Assembly (NCBI RefSeq): GCF_039537985.1
Contig: NZ_BAABBN010000017.1
Span: 248,001 to 312,000, forward strand
Direction: 5' to 3'
Source: Litoribacillus peritrichatus
GTDB lineage: Bacteria; Pseudomonadota; Gammaproteobacteria; Pseudomonadales; Litoribrevibacteraceae
Length of the DNA stretch: 64,000 nucleotides
Shown here: positions 24,512 through 33,079 of the stretch, in pieces
Position numbering within the stretch: position 1 is the stretch's first letter
Layout of the letters: the number at the start of each line of letters is the position of its first letter
Notes under the pieces: generated by a model
The model's input: the letters and a program-made list of their open reading frames with translations, nothing else
Database searches by the model: none
What the model was told of the DNA's origin: nothing
Translations under genes and position numbers: made by a program

Positions 24512-25072
24512 TTACAGGTGTTTGTCGATTAACCAAAGCAAACGTTCGCGCAGCTCTTCCTGGGTGATGGTTGGCAGCAGAAAACCATGGCATCGTGCAT
24601 AACAGTTGTAGATGCTGGCAAAGTTTCTGGCACTGAACTCATCGTAACCGTCTTCAGTAAGCAGACTGACAATGTACTGCTCTCGCTTGATGTCGGTTTC
24701 TTCGACTCGGGTCTGAACCCGGTTTTCCTGCACGGCCCACGAGCGAACCGGCATGTCGTGACGAATCTGATCCTGATCGATGAGGTAATTCGTCAATATG
24801 GTGAGTGCATTTTTGGCGTTTTCATGTTCATGTTCCCTCATGAACTCGATGACGCTTTGGGAGCTGTGCGCATCCCAGTAATCAAGCACCTGATCTACGA
24901 AATCGTTGCGACTTTCAAAGTGCCAGTAGAAGCTTCCTTTGGTCACGCCCAATTTGGCGGCCAGCTTTTCAATGTGGATTTTAGCGCCTCCGGTTTGAGA
25001 TAGGACTTCCAGTGCTTTCTCAATCCAGTGATCTTTTGTAAAGCGCGAATCTTTCTGTTTTGCTAGAGACAT
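24512..25072 (-). CDS. TetR/AcrR-family transcriptional regulator
   Basis: 186 residues. The N-terminal helix-turn-helix is clear: HIEKLAAKLGVTKGSFYWHFESRNDFVDQVLDYW at about residues 32-65, the most conserved part of the family. The C-terminal ligand-binding domain is helical and has VRSWAVQENRVQTRVEETDIKRE, a pattern seen in a common marine gamma-proteobacterial TetR group. It is probably a repressor released by a small hydrophobic ligand. It has a 321-base divergent upstream region shared with the HIT gene and a strong terminator downstream. Target genes are unknown. Confidence 0.9.
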   Translation of the reverse strand: MSLAKQKDSRFTKDHWIEKALEVLSQTGGAKIHIEKLAAKLGVTKGSFYWHFESRNDFVDQVLDYWDAHSSQSVIEFMREHEHENAKNALTILTNYLIDQDQIRHDMPVRSWAVQENRVQTRVEETDIKREQYIVSLLTEDGYDEFSARNFASIYNCYARCHGFLLPTITQEELRERLLWLIDKHL

Positions 25073-25393
25073 GGATTACTCGCTTGTGACTTATTGTTAT
25101 ACCCGGACGTGTTTATATACGTTTATTGACAGCTATTTCAAGGGGGCGAGCCATCTTAATGACTAAGCGGTATAAATCGGTCTTATATGTGGTATGTATG
25201 GTTACTTTTTTCTGGTGTTCAGTGCGACAGCATAAGGGCTTTTGGCATCGGTTTTCATGATTGTTTTCACAAATTATAGAAATTCCTTGGAATCCCCGAT
25301 TTTGAGGCCGATGTGAACCCAGTCCGGTCAGGACGCTTTTACCGGACGGGTGAATGCAGTAGAGTGATCTTAAATTGTCAGGGATGAATTACT
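25073..25393. other. 321-base divergent intergenic region, TetR and HIT genes
   Basis: No reading frame of note. It should hold both promoters and possibly the TetR operator. The clearest structure is a 7-bp inverted repeat at 25322-25347 (GTCCGGT/ACCGGAC, 12-base centre) 47 bases before the HIT start. A weaker imperfect dyad around 25108-25125 contains two ACGT blocks. Neither can be assigned a protein. Confidence 0.4.
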
Positions 25394-25843
25394 ATGTCAT
25401 GCATTTTTTGCCAGATTAACCAAGGGGCTCTGCCTGCCCATGCGTTGGAAGTGACCGAGCATACCCATGCCATCATGGATAAGTTTCCGCTCAGCCCCGG
25501 TCATATTATTGTGCTCAGTAAAACCCATGCTTCTACCGTATCCGCATTGACAAGTGACGAACGTGCTGCGCTGCTGGATGCAGGACATCGCCTGAGTGGC
25601 GCGCTGAAAAAAGCGGATGACCGGATTAAAGACGTCCATTTCTTGATTAACGATGGCCCTAAGGCCAATCAGCATGTCCCCCATGTCCATTTACATATCA
25701 TTCCCCGTTATGGCTGGGATCTGGCGAAGTTGCCCTATCGTTTTATGACTCGGTTTGCCAACCCGCTGAACTATTTGCTGGCCGAAAAGCGCTTGTCTTC
25801 CTGGGCCGTTAAGATTCGGAACCACCTGCCTAATACTATGTAA
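25394..25843 (+). CDS. HIT-family nucleotide hydrolase
   Basis: 149 residues, cytoplasmic. The histidine-triad motif HVPHVHLHIIPR is intact, with FCQINQG at the N-terminus and LSPGHIIVLSKTH in the middle. HIT proteins hydrolyse the phosphoramidate or phosphoanhydride bond of nucleoside monophosphate derivatives, such as AMP-lysine or Ap4A. The length and the C-terminal extension (YRFMTRFANPLNYL) put it in the HIT-like branch rather than the short HinT type. The precise substrate is unknown. It is followed by an imperfect hairpin at 25901-25925 and then a diguanylate cyclase gene. Confidence 0.92.
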   Translation: MSCIFCQINQGALPAHALEVTEHTHAIMDKFPLSPGHIIVLSKTHASTVSALTSDERAALLDAGHRLSGALKKADDRIKDVHFLINDGPKANQHVPHVHLHIIPRYGWDLAKLPYRFMTRFANPLNYLLAEKRLSSWAVKIRNHLPNTM

Positions 25844-25900
25844 CAAGCACTACCAAGCTGACTATTTCCGTCTAGGATTAGATTAAGCGGCAAATTGAAT

Positions 25901-25925
25901 GGTCGTACCACAGACAGGTGCGACC
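25901..25925 (+). terminator. possible terminator after the HIT gene
   Basis: GGTCGTACC pairs with GGTGCGACC (9 bp, one G-T pair, 7-base loop), followed by the pyrimidine stretch CTTTC. The T-run is poor, so termination is uncertain. Confidence 0.4.
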
Positions 25926-25966
25926 CTTTCACTTGCGATTCTTAGATTGTGTTGGTTTTGGATTTA

Positions 25967-27892
25967 ATGAACTCGAAATCTTTGGGCTTAAAGCGAAATG
26001 CCAAGACTTGTGCGTATTTTTTGGGTTTATTTGCCATAAGCTACTCTATTCTCTTGTGGCAAATATCCGCACAAGAGCGCCGTATTATCAGCCAGATTGT
26101 GTCAGAAGAGCGGGCTGGTGCCTCTAAACTGATGAATGTGGTGTCTCGCCGAATCAATGATCGCCTTGATACGCTCAGCCAAATGACGTTTCTCTTATCG
26201 GACGGTGAAGTGCTGCTTCGGTTTCTGGAAGAGGATACCGAAGACAATCATTTGTTACTAACCGATGCCTTTCGCAATTTATTCCTGCTGGAAGAAGACA
26301 TTGTCGACATTCGCCTGGTCAACGCCCAAGGAAAAGATCTGTTGCATATGCGACAAGAAGACTTTTTTGTTCGTTTGTTGGATAACGAAGATGGTCACAT
26401 TCATGATGAACCGTATTTTCATGAGCTCAGAACCTTATCAATGAATTCGGTGGGACGTTTTTTGGGTGGCTTTGTGCACACGACGCTGACAGATGAGTCC
26501 GGTTACCGGAATTTGGCTCTGAGGTTGATTGCCCCGGTGTATGACGGTTATTTGCCGGTGGGTTATATCGTGGTCAGCATTGCGTTTAATGATTTCTTAA
26601 AGAACGTGCTGGTGGATCTTGATGAGTCGAAAACCCAATTTTTGTTGTTGTCTGAGGGCTCACATTATTTGTATGGCGTCGAAGATGCCCGTTTGTTTGG
26701 CCATGAACTGGCTCAACGCGCAGCGTTTTCGTTGGCGGTGGATCAGCCTGCAGTTTGGCAAAAAATGCAACGGGGCGAAGCCAATATTGTCAGTGGAGAT
26801 ACCTATTATGGCTACCAGCCTATGTCCGTTAAATTAAGCCGCCACGTGAAGTTTGATGTTTGGGCAATGGTGTTGTTCAGTTCAGACAAAGTGCAATCGC
26901 TGGCTGAGACCCATTTATTGTATTTTAAACGTTGGCGGGTACTGATCATTGTTGTGGCCTTGTCTATTGCGGCATTGGGAAGCTGGTTCAGAACCCGGCG
27001 ATCCAGGATGATGGAGTTATCGTTCATGGCGCAGGCGGCAATGAAGTCCATGTCGCCGATTGTGTTGCTGGACACCGATGGCTGTGTGAAGCGGGTAAAC
27101 CCTCAGTTTTCAATGATCTCGGGCTATCAATCGGATGAGGTGGTGGGTAAACCCTTGTGGGGTTTCTCATCCGGCCCGAACAATAAGAAACTACGAGGCA
27201 TCTGGGAGACGTTAATTGAGCGCGGCAGTTGGGAAGGCGAGGTGAAACTGCTGGCCAAAGACGGCAGCTGCATTGATGGCTTGCTGAACTTTTTCCCGTT
27301 TTCAGGTAAGGGTAAGAAAAATCTTGGTTACGTGGGGTCTTTGATTGATATCAGTGCTCAAAAGGGATTAGAGCGTCGGTTGCGGGATTTGACGGTGACG
27401 GATGCATTGACCGGTTGCAAAAACCGGAGGTTTTTTGATTCGACCTTAGCCACCCACGTTGAAAATCTGAAACGTAATCCAGAGCAGATGTTTTGTCTGG
27501 CCATTGCCGACATCGACTTTTTTAAGAAAGTGAATGATGACTATGGCCATGATGTGGGTGATGAAGTGCTGCAATTTCTGGTTCAGGTGATTGAGCAAGA
27601 AATCCGGAATTTGGATGTGTTGTGTCGGGTGGGTGGCGAAGAGTTCGCTATCATTTTGCCCAACACCCACTTGGATGATGCCTTTGTGGTACTGGAACGA
27701 TTGCGCCAATCCGTAGAGGATTCGGACATCCAGCCTAAAATTACGTGCAGCATCGGCGTGGTTGAAAGCGATGGGGATAAATCGGCGGATGACTTATACC
27801 GTTGGGCCGATGAAATGTTATACCGAGCCAAGCAAACGGGCAGAAACAAAGTTGTGTGTGCTTCTGATAAAGAGGTAGCCAGCAAAGCGTGA
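25967..27892 (+). CDS. membrane diguanylate cyclase with PAS domain
   Basis: 641 residues from ATG 25967 (a GTG at 25949 is possible; neither has a strong ribosome-binding site). A membrane segment (about 14-32) precedes a periplasmic sensor region of about 270 residues resembling a double Cache fold (VDIRLVNAQGKDLLHMRQED, LALRLIAPVYDGYLPVGYIVVSI), a second membrane segment near 320-340, a PAS domain (IVLLDTDGCVKRVNPQFSMISGY) and a GGDEF domain with GGEEF at 556-560. RNLD five residues upstream is an intact inhibitory I-site. It should make c-di-GMP under control of a periplasmic signal, with product feedback. The neighbour at 28044 carries EAL and GGDEF domains, so c-di-GMP synthesis and breakdown genes are adjacent. 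Confidence 0.93.
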   Translation: MNSKSLGLKRNAKTCAYFLGLFAISYSILLWQISAQERRIISQIVSEERAGASKLMNVVSRRINDRLDTLSQMTFLLSDGEVLLRFLEEDTEDNHLLLTDAFRNLFLLEEDIVDIRLVNAQGKDLLHMRQEDFFVRLLDNEDGHIHDEPYFHELRTLSMNSVGRFLGGFVHTTLTDESGYRNLALRLIAPVYDGYLPVGYIVVSIAFNDFLKNVLVDLDESKTQFLLLSEGSHYLYGVEDARLFGHELAQRAAFSLAVDQPAVWQKMQRGEANIVSGDTYYGYQPMSVKLSRHVKFDVWAMVLFSSDKVQSLAETHLLYFKRWRVLIIVVALSIAALGSWFRTRRSRMMELSFMAQAAMKSMSPIVLLDTDGCVKRVNPQFSMISGYQSDEVVGKPLWGFSSGPNNKKLRGIWETLIERGSWEGEVKLLAKDGSCIDGLLNFFPFSGKGKKNLGYVGSLIDISAQKGLERRLRDLTVTDALTGCKNRRFFDSTLATHVENLKRNPEQMFCLAIADIDFFKKVNDDYGHDVGDEVLQFLVQVIEQEIRNLDVLCRVGGEEFAIILPNTHLDDAFVVLERLRQSVEDSDIQPKITCSIGVVESDGDKSADDLYRWADEMLYRAKQTGRNKVVCASDKEVASKA

Positions 27893-28043
27893 GCGAGTGC
27901 ACCTGAGACGTCTGTGGCTGATTCTGAAAGGCTTGTCACAGGAATGTCATATTATCTGACCATTATGCTCCTTTATGGAACTTAAGCATGAAGTCAATGC
28001 AATAAATGACGTCTTAAAGAACGCATGAGACGAAACAGGTGAG

Positions 28044-29846
28044 ATGGTAGCTGGCATGAATTGGTGTACGCTGGAACAAACACTCAGGGAAATCATCCAT
28101 CAGGGAACGATACAGACTTTTTTTCAACCGATCGTAGACCTTCATAAACAGAAGGTGCTGGGGCATGAAGCTTTGACGCGCGGGCCTTCGGATTCTCCAC
28201 TGTTCTCCGCTGGCGTGTTGTTTGAAACGGCCGAACGGGCGGGGTTGCAGGAGTCTCTCGAACACCTGTGTCGTCGCCAGTCTGCGCAACGATTTAAAGC
28301 TTTGGGGGTGGATGGCTTGCTGTTCATCAATGTCAGCCCTCAGGCATTGGAAGCGCCGACCTTCAGTCTTGAAAAGCTGGATAAACTGCTGGCTTTCGTT
28401 GAAATTGATCCCCGGCAGGTGGTTTTGGAGTTGTCTGAACGGTACCCGGCTTCCGACATCAGTGAAACCTTAAAGGCATTGGGCGTCTTGAAATCCAGGG
28501 GCTTTCGGATTGCCATCGATGATTTGGGCACCGGTTACTCGGGGCTGAAGCTCTGGTCTGAAGTGAAGCCCGATTACGTCAAAATTGACCGTCATTTTGT
28601 ACGGGACATTGACTCCGACTTGGTTAAACGGGAGTTTGTGGCGTCTGTGGTGCAGCTGGCTAACGGCATGGGCTGTAACTTAATTGCCGAAGGCGTTGAA
28701 ACAGAAGCCGAAGTTAAAACGGTGCAAGACCTGGGCATCTCTCTGTGTCAGGGGTTTTATTTTGGTAAGCCGAAACCGGTGCCGGTGATTTCGAATTTGT
28801 TCAAATTTGCCAAAACCAAGTCAGACCCGATTTCACTGGGAAAAGTAGGCTCATTGGCGGCTTGCGTTCAGCCGATTTCCTCCAACACTAGCCTGAAAGA
28901 AGTCTCTGAGCGTTTTTCTTCCGCCGGTTTTGTCTCGTCGATACCAGTGGTGGAAGAACGGCGACCCGTGGGGATGATTTCTAAATGGAGCTTACTCGAA
29001 CTCTTTTCGTTGCCTTTTGGTCGGGCGCTGCACGAGAATAAACCGGTGAAGCAATACATGGCGCACAACCCGATTGTGGTGGCCTGGGATGAGGATTTAT
29101 CCGAGGTCAGCCGGTTATTGACCGACGAAGAAGACTTATACATTCGTCAACACTTCATTATCGAGCGAGATGGCTTATACCATGGATTAGGAAGTACCCG
29201 TGATGTATTGAAGCGGATTACCGACATGAAAATCCGGTCGGCGCGGTACGCCAACCCGCTGACCCTGTTGCCGGGGAACGTACCGATCAATGAAAAGTTG
29301 CAAGAGCTGGAAACTTCCGGGCGGGATTACACGCTGGCATACTTTGATATAGACCACTTCAAACCGTTAAACGATGTCTTAGGGTATGCCAGAGGGGATC
29401 AGGTGATCCAACTATTGGCCAATATCCTGAGAACGCATGTGCCGCTGGATCACTCGTTCATTGGTCACGTCGGCGGTGATGATTTTGTGGTGATTTTTGA
29501 AGACAGTGTGAGTGTGATTGAGGTGTGTGAAACGGTTCAAAGGTGTTATGCCGAGGATGTGCTTGCCTACTACCCGGAAACGAATGTCCGGCAGGGTTAC
29601 ATTTCCGCCCATGACCGCTCCGGCCGTCAGCAACGCTTCCCGTTAAGTGCTTTGTCGGTGGGCGTCGTGTATCAGGATTGCCTGGGCGTGGCTGCGTCGC
29701 AGGACATTGCGGCGCTGGCGGCACAAGCTAAAAAGGCTGCCAAACAGAGTCAAAATAAGCTGGCGACCCTGAGCATGTCCGGATTCCTGAAGGATCTTCC
29801 GGACAAGGCGACCGCAGAGACTCAGGCTAATGAGTTAGCGGTCTGA
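28044..29846 (+). CDS. EAL-CBS-GGDEF composite signalling protein
   Basis: 600 residues, no membrane segment, so cytoplasmic. The start is ATG 28044 or 28056; AGGTGAG directly precedes the first and suits the second slightly better. The EAL domain (about 15-255) has all main metal and catalytic motifs: EAL at 42-44, FINVSPQ, LELSER, IDDLGTGYSGL, YVKIDR, AEGVETEAE; it should degrade c-di-GMP. Two CBS motifs follow (about 265-400), a likely nucleotide-sensing unit. The C-terminal GGDEF domain has GGDDF at 477-481, a conservative change at the fourth position that may weaken or abolish cyclase activity. The order EAL-CBS-GGDEF is a recognised but uncommon layout. Confidence 0.9.
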   Translation: MVAGMNWCTLEQTLREIIHQGTIQTFFQPIVDLHKQKVLGHEALTRGPSDSPLFSAGVLFETAERAGLQESLEHLCRRQSAQRFKALGVDGLLFINVSPQALEAPTFSLEKLDKLLAFVEIDPRQVVLELSERYPASDISETLKALGVLKSRGFRIAIDDLGTGYSGLKLWSEVKPDYVKIDRHFVRDIDSDLVKREFVASVVQLANGMGCNLIAEGVETEAEVKTVQDLGISLCQGFYFGKPKPVPVISNLFKFAKTKSDPISLGKVGSLAACVQPISSNTSLKEVSERFSSAGFVSSIPVVEERRPVGMISKWSLLELFSLPFGRALHENKPVKQYMAHNPIVVAWDEDLSEVSRLLTDEEDLYIRQHFIIERDGLYHGLGSTRDVLKRITDMKIRSARYANPLTLLPGNVPINEKLQELETSGRDYTLAYFDIDHFKPLNDVLGYARGDQVIQLLANILRTHVPLDHSFIGHVGGDDFVVIFEDSVSVIEVCETVQRCYAEDVLAYYPETNVRQGYISAHDRSGRQQRFPLSALSVGVVYQDCLGVAASQDIAALAAQAKKAAKQSQNKLATLSMSGFLKDLPDKATAETQANELAV

Positions 29847-29866
29847 CCACCAACGAACAGCGGTCG

Positions 29867-30805
29867 TTAAGACCAGTGATCGCGGGACCACTGGACCCGA
29901 TCTGCCACAGACATCTCCGGATGCTCCATAGCCTCAATGGTTTCCAGTCGGTGTTTAAGACCGATCTGGTTGGCTATTTGAATGGCCAGCCCGGGTCGTG
30001 CATTGACTTCCAGAATCAAAGGGCCCAGTTCGTTATCCAGTACGATATCGGCACCGAGATAACCTAAGTGGGTCATTTCAAAGCAGGAAGCGGAGAGCGT
30101 CAGGATGGTTTCCCAATGGGGAATATCCAGCTCTTCAAAGCTTTTATTGGTGTCCGGGTGGTGTGTGATTAACCGGTCATTTTGGACGGCGAATAAACTT
30201 TTACCTGTGGCAATGCTTAATCCTACGCCCACAGCGCCCTGGTGAAGATTGGCCTTACCATCTGACGACTCGGTGGAACAGCGCATCATAGCCATCACCG
30301 GAAATCCTTTGAAGATAATGACCCGAATGTCGGGCACACCCTGATAGCTGTAATCGTTGAATCGGGGATCGAAGTTCACCAGTTCTTCCACCATGGCCAC
30401 GTCGTTTCGACCACCTAATGAATACAAGCCGCTTAATGTGTTGGAGATATGGCGTTGTACGTCCATCAAAGAAATGTGTTCGCCACTGGGCTTCAGAAAG
30501 TAATCCCCTTCGCGGCCGGTGATCACCAGAATGCCCTTGCCGCCACTGCCTTGGGCCGGCTTGACCACAAACTGGTTCAGCTGCTTGAGCCTTTCCAGTG
30601 CCGGTTTGATTTCAAATTGATGAGACACTTTGCCGATCAGGGTTGGCACCGAAATCCCTGCCTTGATGGCGGCGTGTTTGGTTTTCAGTTTGTCATCCAC
30701 TAACGGGTAGTAGCGACGGTCATTGTAGCGGGCGATGTAATCCACATTACGTTGATTCATCCCCATTATGCCCATACGCTTTAAGGTTAAGGGGCTGGTG
30801 ATCAT
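29867..30805 (-). CDS. ATP-grasp ligase, RimK-related alpha-L-glutamate ligase-like
   Basis: 312 residues. The ATP-grasp core is visible: DDKLKTKHAAIKAGISVP, FVVKPAQGSGGKGILVI (phosphate-binding loop), MVEELVNFD, IRVIIFKGFPVMAMMRCSTESSDGKANLHQGAVGVG, and the metal-ligand end GPLILEVNARPGLAIQIAN. RimK relatives join amino acids, usually glutamate, to a peptide or protein amine or carboxyl using ATP. It overlaps the upstream 7TM gene by one base (its ATG ends with the base that begins that stop codon), so it is the last gene of the four-gene operon starting at 34098. The substrate is unknown; a cytoplasmic amidoligase paired with envelope proteins suggests envelope or peptide modification. Confidence 0.88.
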   Translation of the reverse strand: MITSPLTLKRMGIMGMNQRNVDYIARYNDRRYYPLVDDKLKTKHAAIKAGISVPTLIGKVSHQFEIKPALERLKQLNQFVVKPAQGSGGKGILVITGREGDYFLKPSGEHISLMDVQRHISNTLSGLYSLGGRNDVAMVEELVNFDPRFNDYSYQGVPDIRVIIFKGFPVMAMMRCSTESSDGKANLHQGAVGVGLSIATGKSLFAVQNDRLITHHPDTNKSFEELDIPHWETILTLSASCFEMTHLGYLGADIVLDNELGPLILEVNARPGLAIQIANQIGLKHRLETIEAMEHPEMSVADRVQWSRDHWS

Positions 30806-32400
30806 TAAGCATCTCCCGATTTGGTCGCGTTCGGCGTTTTACTTTCAGGCATGTTCCAGCTGTCTTCCGACTTGGCCACCTGAGCAAAACGGAACAGCTC
30901 TGACAAACGGTAGCCGTTGTACTGACCGAGAATGAAAATGAAACCAAGCGTTGCCAGATGCAGTTCCGGGAAGTTGAAGGCCAGGTATTTGACGGCTTCG
31001 GAGGTCATCACAAAATAACAGGCAATCGCTACCAACAAGCTGCCGCTGCCTTGTACCAACACATCTTTCGGGCCTTCTTCTTCCCAGATGATGGACATAC
31101 GTTCAATGGTCCAGGCAAGAATGATCATCGGGAAGAAGGTGACCATCAGGCCTTGTTCAATACCGAGTTTGAAGCTTGTGATGCTGATCAGCCCCATCAA
31201 CCCCACCACGATGACCACAATGGCTGCGACACGGGCCACTAACAGCAGGTTAATTTTGCTGAGGTAGGAGCGGATCAACAAGCCGACAATTACAATGGTC
31301 AGGAAGACCGGCAGGCCGGTTGTGAGTGAGGTTTCAATGAAGGACAGGGCAATCAGTACCGGCATAAAGGTTCCTGAGGTTTTAACGCCGATGATGACAC
31401 GCAAGAACACAACCACCAGTGCGCCCAGAGGAATCAGTAAAATCAATTTAAAGATGCTTTGCTGTTCGATTGGCAAACTGAAAATGGTGAAGTCACTCTC
31501 ACTGCCGTCGGCGTTTAAAGTGTTCCAGATTGCCACTTTCTGAGCGGACATCAGGTTACTGATGATTGAGAAACGAACGTCGGAATCGTAACCGCCTTCC
31601 ACGTCGAGCAGGGATTCCCCTCCGATCTGCCAAATCAAGAAATTATCCAGGGTGGTGTCACGCTCGGAGCCAAAGTTGTACAGGTGCCAGTCGTTGTCGA
31701 TAAAGACCGCAAGAATTTCGGTCGGCGGTAAGCGACGATGGCCGTCTTCAAGATAGATGCCGCGCACCATAGTGGCGTCTGTGCCATTCAGGGCCAAGAT
31801 GCTTTTGACCAGTTTTGGCTTGCTCTTGGTAGCCAGGTTTTGCTTCAGCAAGAAATCCACTTCCGGGATGTCTTTGGTTTCGATGATTTGAATGATACGG
31901 CGAACCAAACGATCCGTGTCGGAGGATTGCTGGTACGCCATGTCTAAGATGGCTTGCGCTGCAATGGTTTCGTCTTTGGACAGACCGGATTCCGGCTCGG
32001 CAATGGGTTCTGGCAACCTTTCGGCTTGCTGCTGGCCATCGTGGGTTAATTGCAGCTTGTAGTAAAGACGCTGTGGGCCGACGGCTTCACGCGTGCTCCA
32101 CACTACTCTGCGAACGTTATTTTCAACTTCGGTGGTTAATCCGTAACCGTTTGAAGTGAACTGCTCGTCAAGCAGGGTAATGCCTGTCTGTTGGCTTGGC
32201 AGCGTCAGGCTGACTTTTACCGGGTCACCGGATGCTTCTTTGTTGGCTTTGAATTTAACAACGGATTCCACTGTCCAGACCTGGCGACTTTCACCTTTGG
32301 CAAGCGGGAAATCCATTTCGTGGGCTTTATAAAAGGTAAGGCCTAACCCTGCAATGATCAGGATCAGAGCAATAAAGTAAACTTGAGCGCGACTGGACAT
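30805..32400 (-). CDS. inactive transglutaminase fused to seven-TM domain (UUP1-type membrane protein)
   Basis: 531 residues. An N-terminal membrane anchor (about 7-25) precedes a 270-residue periplasmic domain of transglutaminase-like fold (DRLVRRIIQIIETKDIPEVDFLL, AVFIDNDWHLYNFG) that lacks an obvious catalytic Cys-His pair. Residues about 305-510 are a helix-rich membrane block with roughly seven segments (FKLILLIPLGALVVVFLRVIIG to LATLGFIFILGQYNG). This architecture is known in databases as inactive transglutaminase fused to 7TM helices. It consistently accompanies a retropepsin-like protein and the ATP-grasp ligase, as here. It may bind a peptide in the periplasm and signal or transport across the membrane; the role is inference. 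Confidence 0.88.
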   Translation of the reverse strand: MSSRAQVYFIALILIIAGLGLTFYKAHEMDFPLAKGESRQVWTVESVVKFKANKEASGDPVKVSLTLPSQQTGITLLDEQFTSNGYGLTTEVENNVRRVVWSTREAVGPQRLYYKLQLTHDGQQQAERLPEPIAEPESGLSKDETIAAQAILDMAYQQSSDTDRLVRRIIQIIETKDIPEVDFLLKQNLATKSKPKLVKSILALNGTDATMVRGIYLEDGHRRLPPTEILAVFIDNDWHLYNFGSERDTTLDNFLIWQIGGESLLDVEGGYDSDVRFSIISNLMSAQKVAIWNTLNADGSESDFTIFSLPIEQQSIFKLILLIPLGALVVVFLRVIIGVKTSGTFMPVLIALSFIETSLTTGLPVFLTIVIVGLLIRSYLSKINLLLVARVAAIVVIVVGLMGLISITSFKLGIEQGLMVTFFPMIILAWTIERMSIIWEEEGPKDVLVQGSGSLLVAIACYFVMTSEAVKYLAFNFPELHLATLGFIFILGQYNGYRLSELFRFAQVAKSEDSWNMPESKTPNATKSGDA

Positions 32401-32434
32401 AGTAAGTTGCGAATCCTGTAATTAAGTGATGAGC

Positions 32435-33079
32435 TTATTGTTTAACGGTTTTTTTAGGGGTTTTGGCGATGAACTTGGCGCTGACGTCCACTACGGCACG
32501 GTCAATCAGGAAGTTACGGCCAATCAGTACCGGATAGGTGAAATCGCTTCGGTCGGTCAGAGTAACTTCAACGGTTTCGCTCAGTTTACCAATGGTTAAG
32601 TTCAACTCAATGGCATAGCGCTCCTGGATGCCTGCCCCGTGACGTTTGATCTGAACTACACGGCTGACCGGCTTTTCGATTTCAAAGGTTTCTTTGGTGT
32701 CTCTGTCGAACAGGTTAAAACGTACCCAGTCTTTGCCGTCGCGCTCAAACTTTTTGATGTCGCGGGCATCAATGGAAGTGGTGGTGGCACCGGAGTCGAT
32801 GCGCGACTTAAAGGTCCAGCCGGAAGGGTCAACCAGTGTATGCTCGACCTGGCCTATCACCAGTTTGTCTTCAATGCTCTTATAAGCCTCAGGCAGTACT
32901 TCGACTTTCACTTCTTTGGTAACGACTTTAGGTTCCGGAGCCACCACTTCCGGGCAGGCCTTCACTTCTTGGGCAACAGGCTCAGGGCAAGCCGGGGGTT
33001 GGTTTTCGGGTTGGCCGAAAGTGGCACAACCGGCCAGTGTTGAAACCAGAAAAAGGGTGCTCAGACTACGGGTTACCAT
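32435..33079 (-). CDS. retropepsin-like (Zn_protease family) lipoprotein
   Basis: 214 residues. The N-terminus has a lipobox LAGC (Cys18) followed by a Pro/Glu/Cys-rich linker of about 50 residues, so it is an envelope lipoprotein. The C-terminal domain has VDPSGWTFKSRIDSGATTTSIDA; IDSGA is the aspartic-protease-type loop (Asp-Ser-Gly-Ala), and TYPVLIGRNFLIDRAVVDVS is the usual family end. Databases call the family ATP-dependent zinc protease, but the visible motif is that of retropepsins. It overlaps the upstream DUF481 gene by 7 bases and is 34 bases from the 7TM gene. It probably clips a peptide handled by the same operon. Confidence 0.87.
   Translation of the reverse strand: MVTRSLSTLFLVSTLAGCATFGQPENQPPACPEPVAQEVKACPEVVAPEPKVVTKEVKVEVLPEAYKSIEDKLVIGQVEHTLVDPSGWTFKSRIDSGATTTSIDARDIKKFERDGKDWVRFNLFDRDTKETFEIEKPVSRVVQIKRHGAGIQERYAIELNLTIGKLSETVEVTLTDRSDFTYPVLIGRNFLIDRAVVDVSAKFIAKTPKKTVKQ

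Noticed and set aside
30958..31242. 94-codon plus-strand frame inside the 7TM gene
   Set aside because: His/Asp-rich antisense of membrane helices; no start signal.
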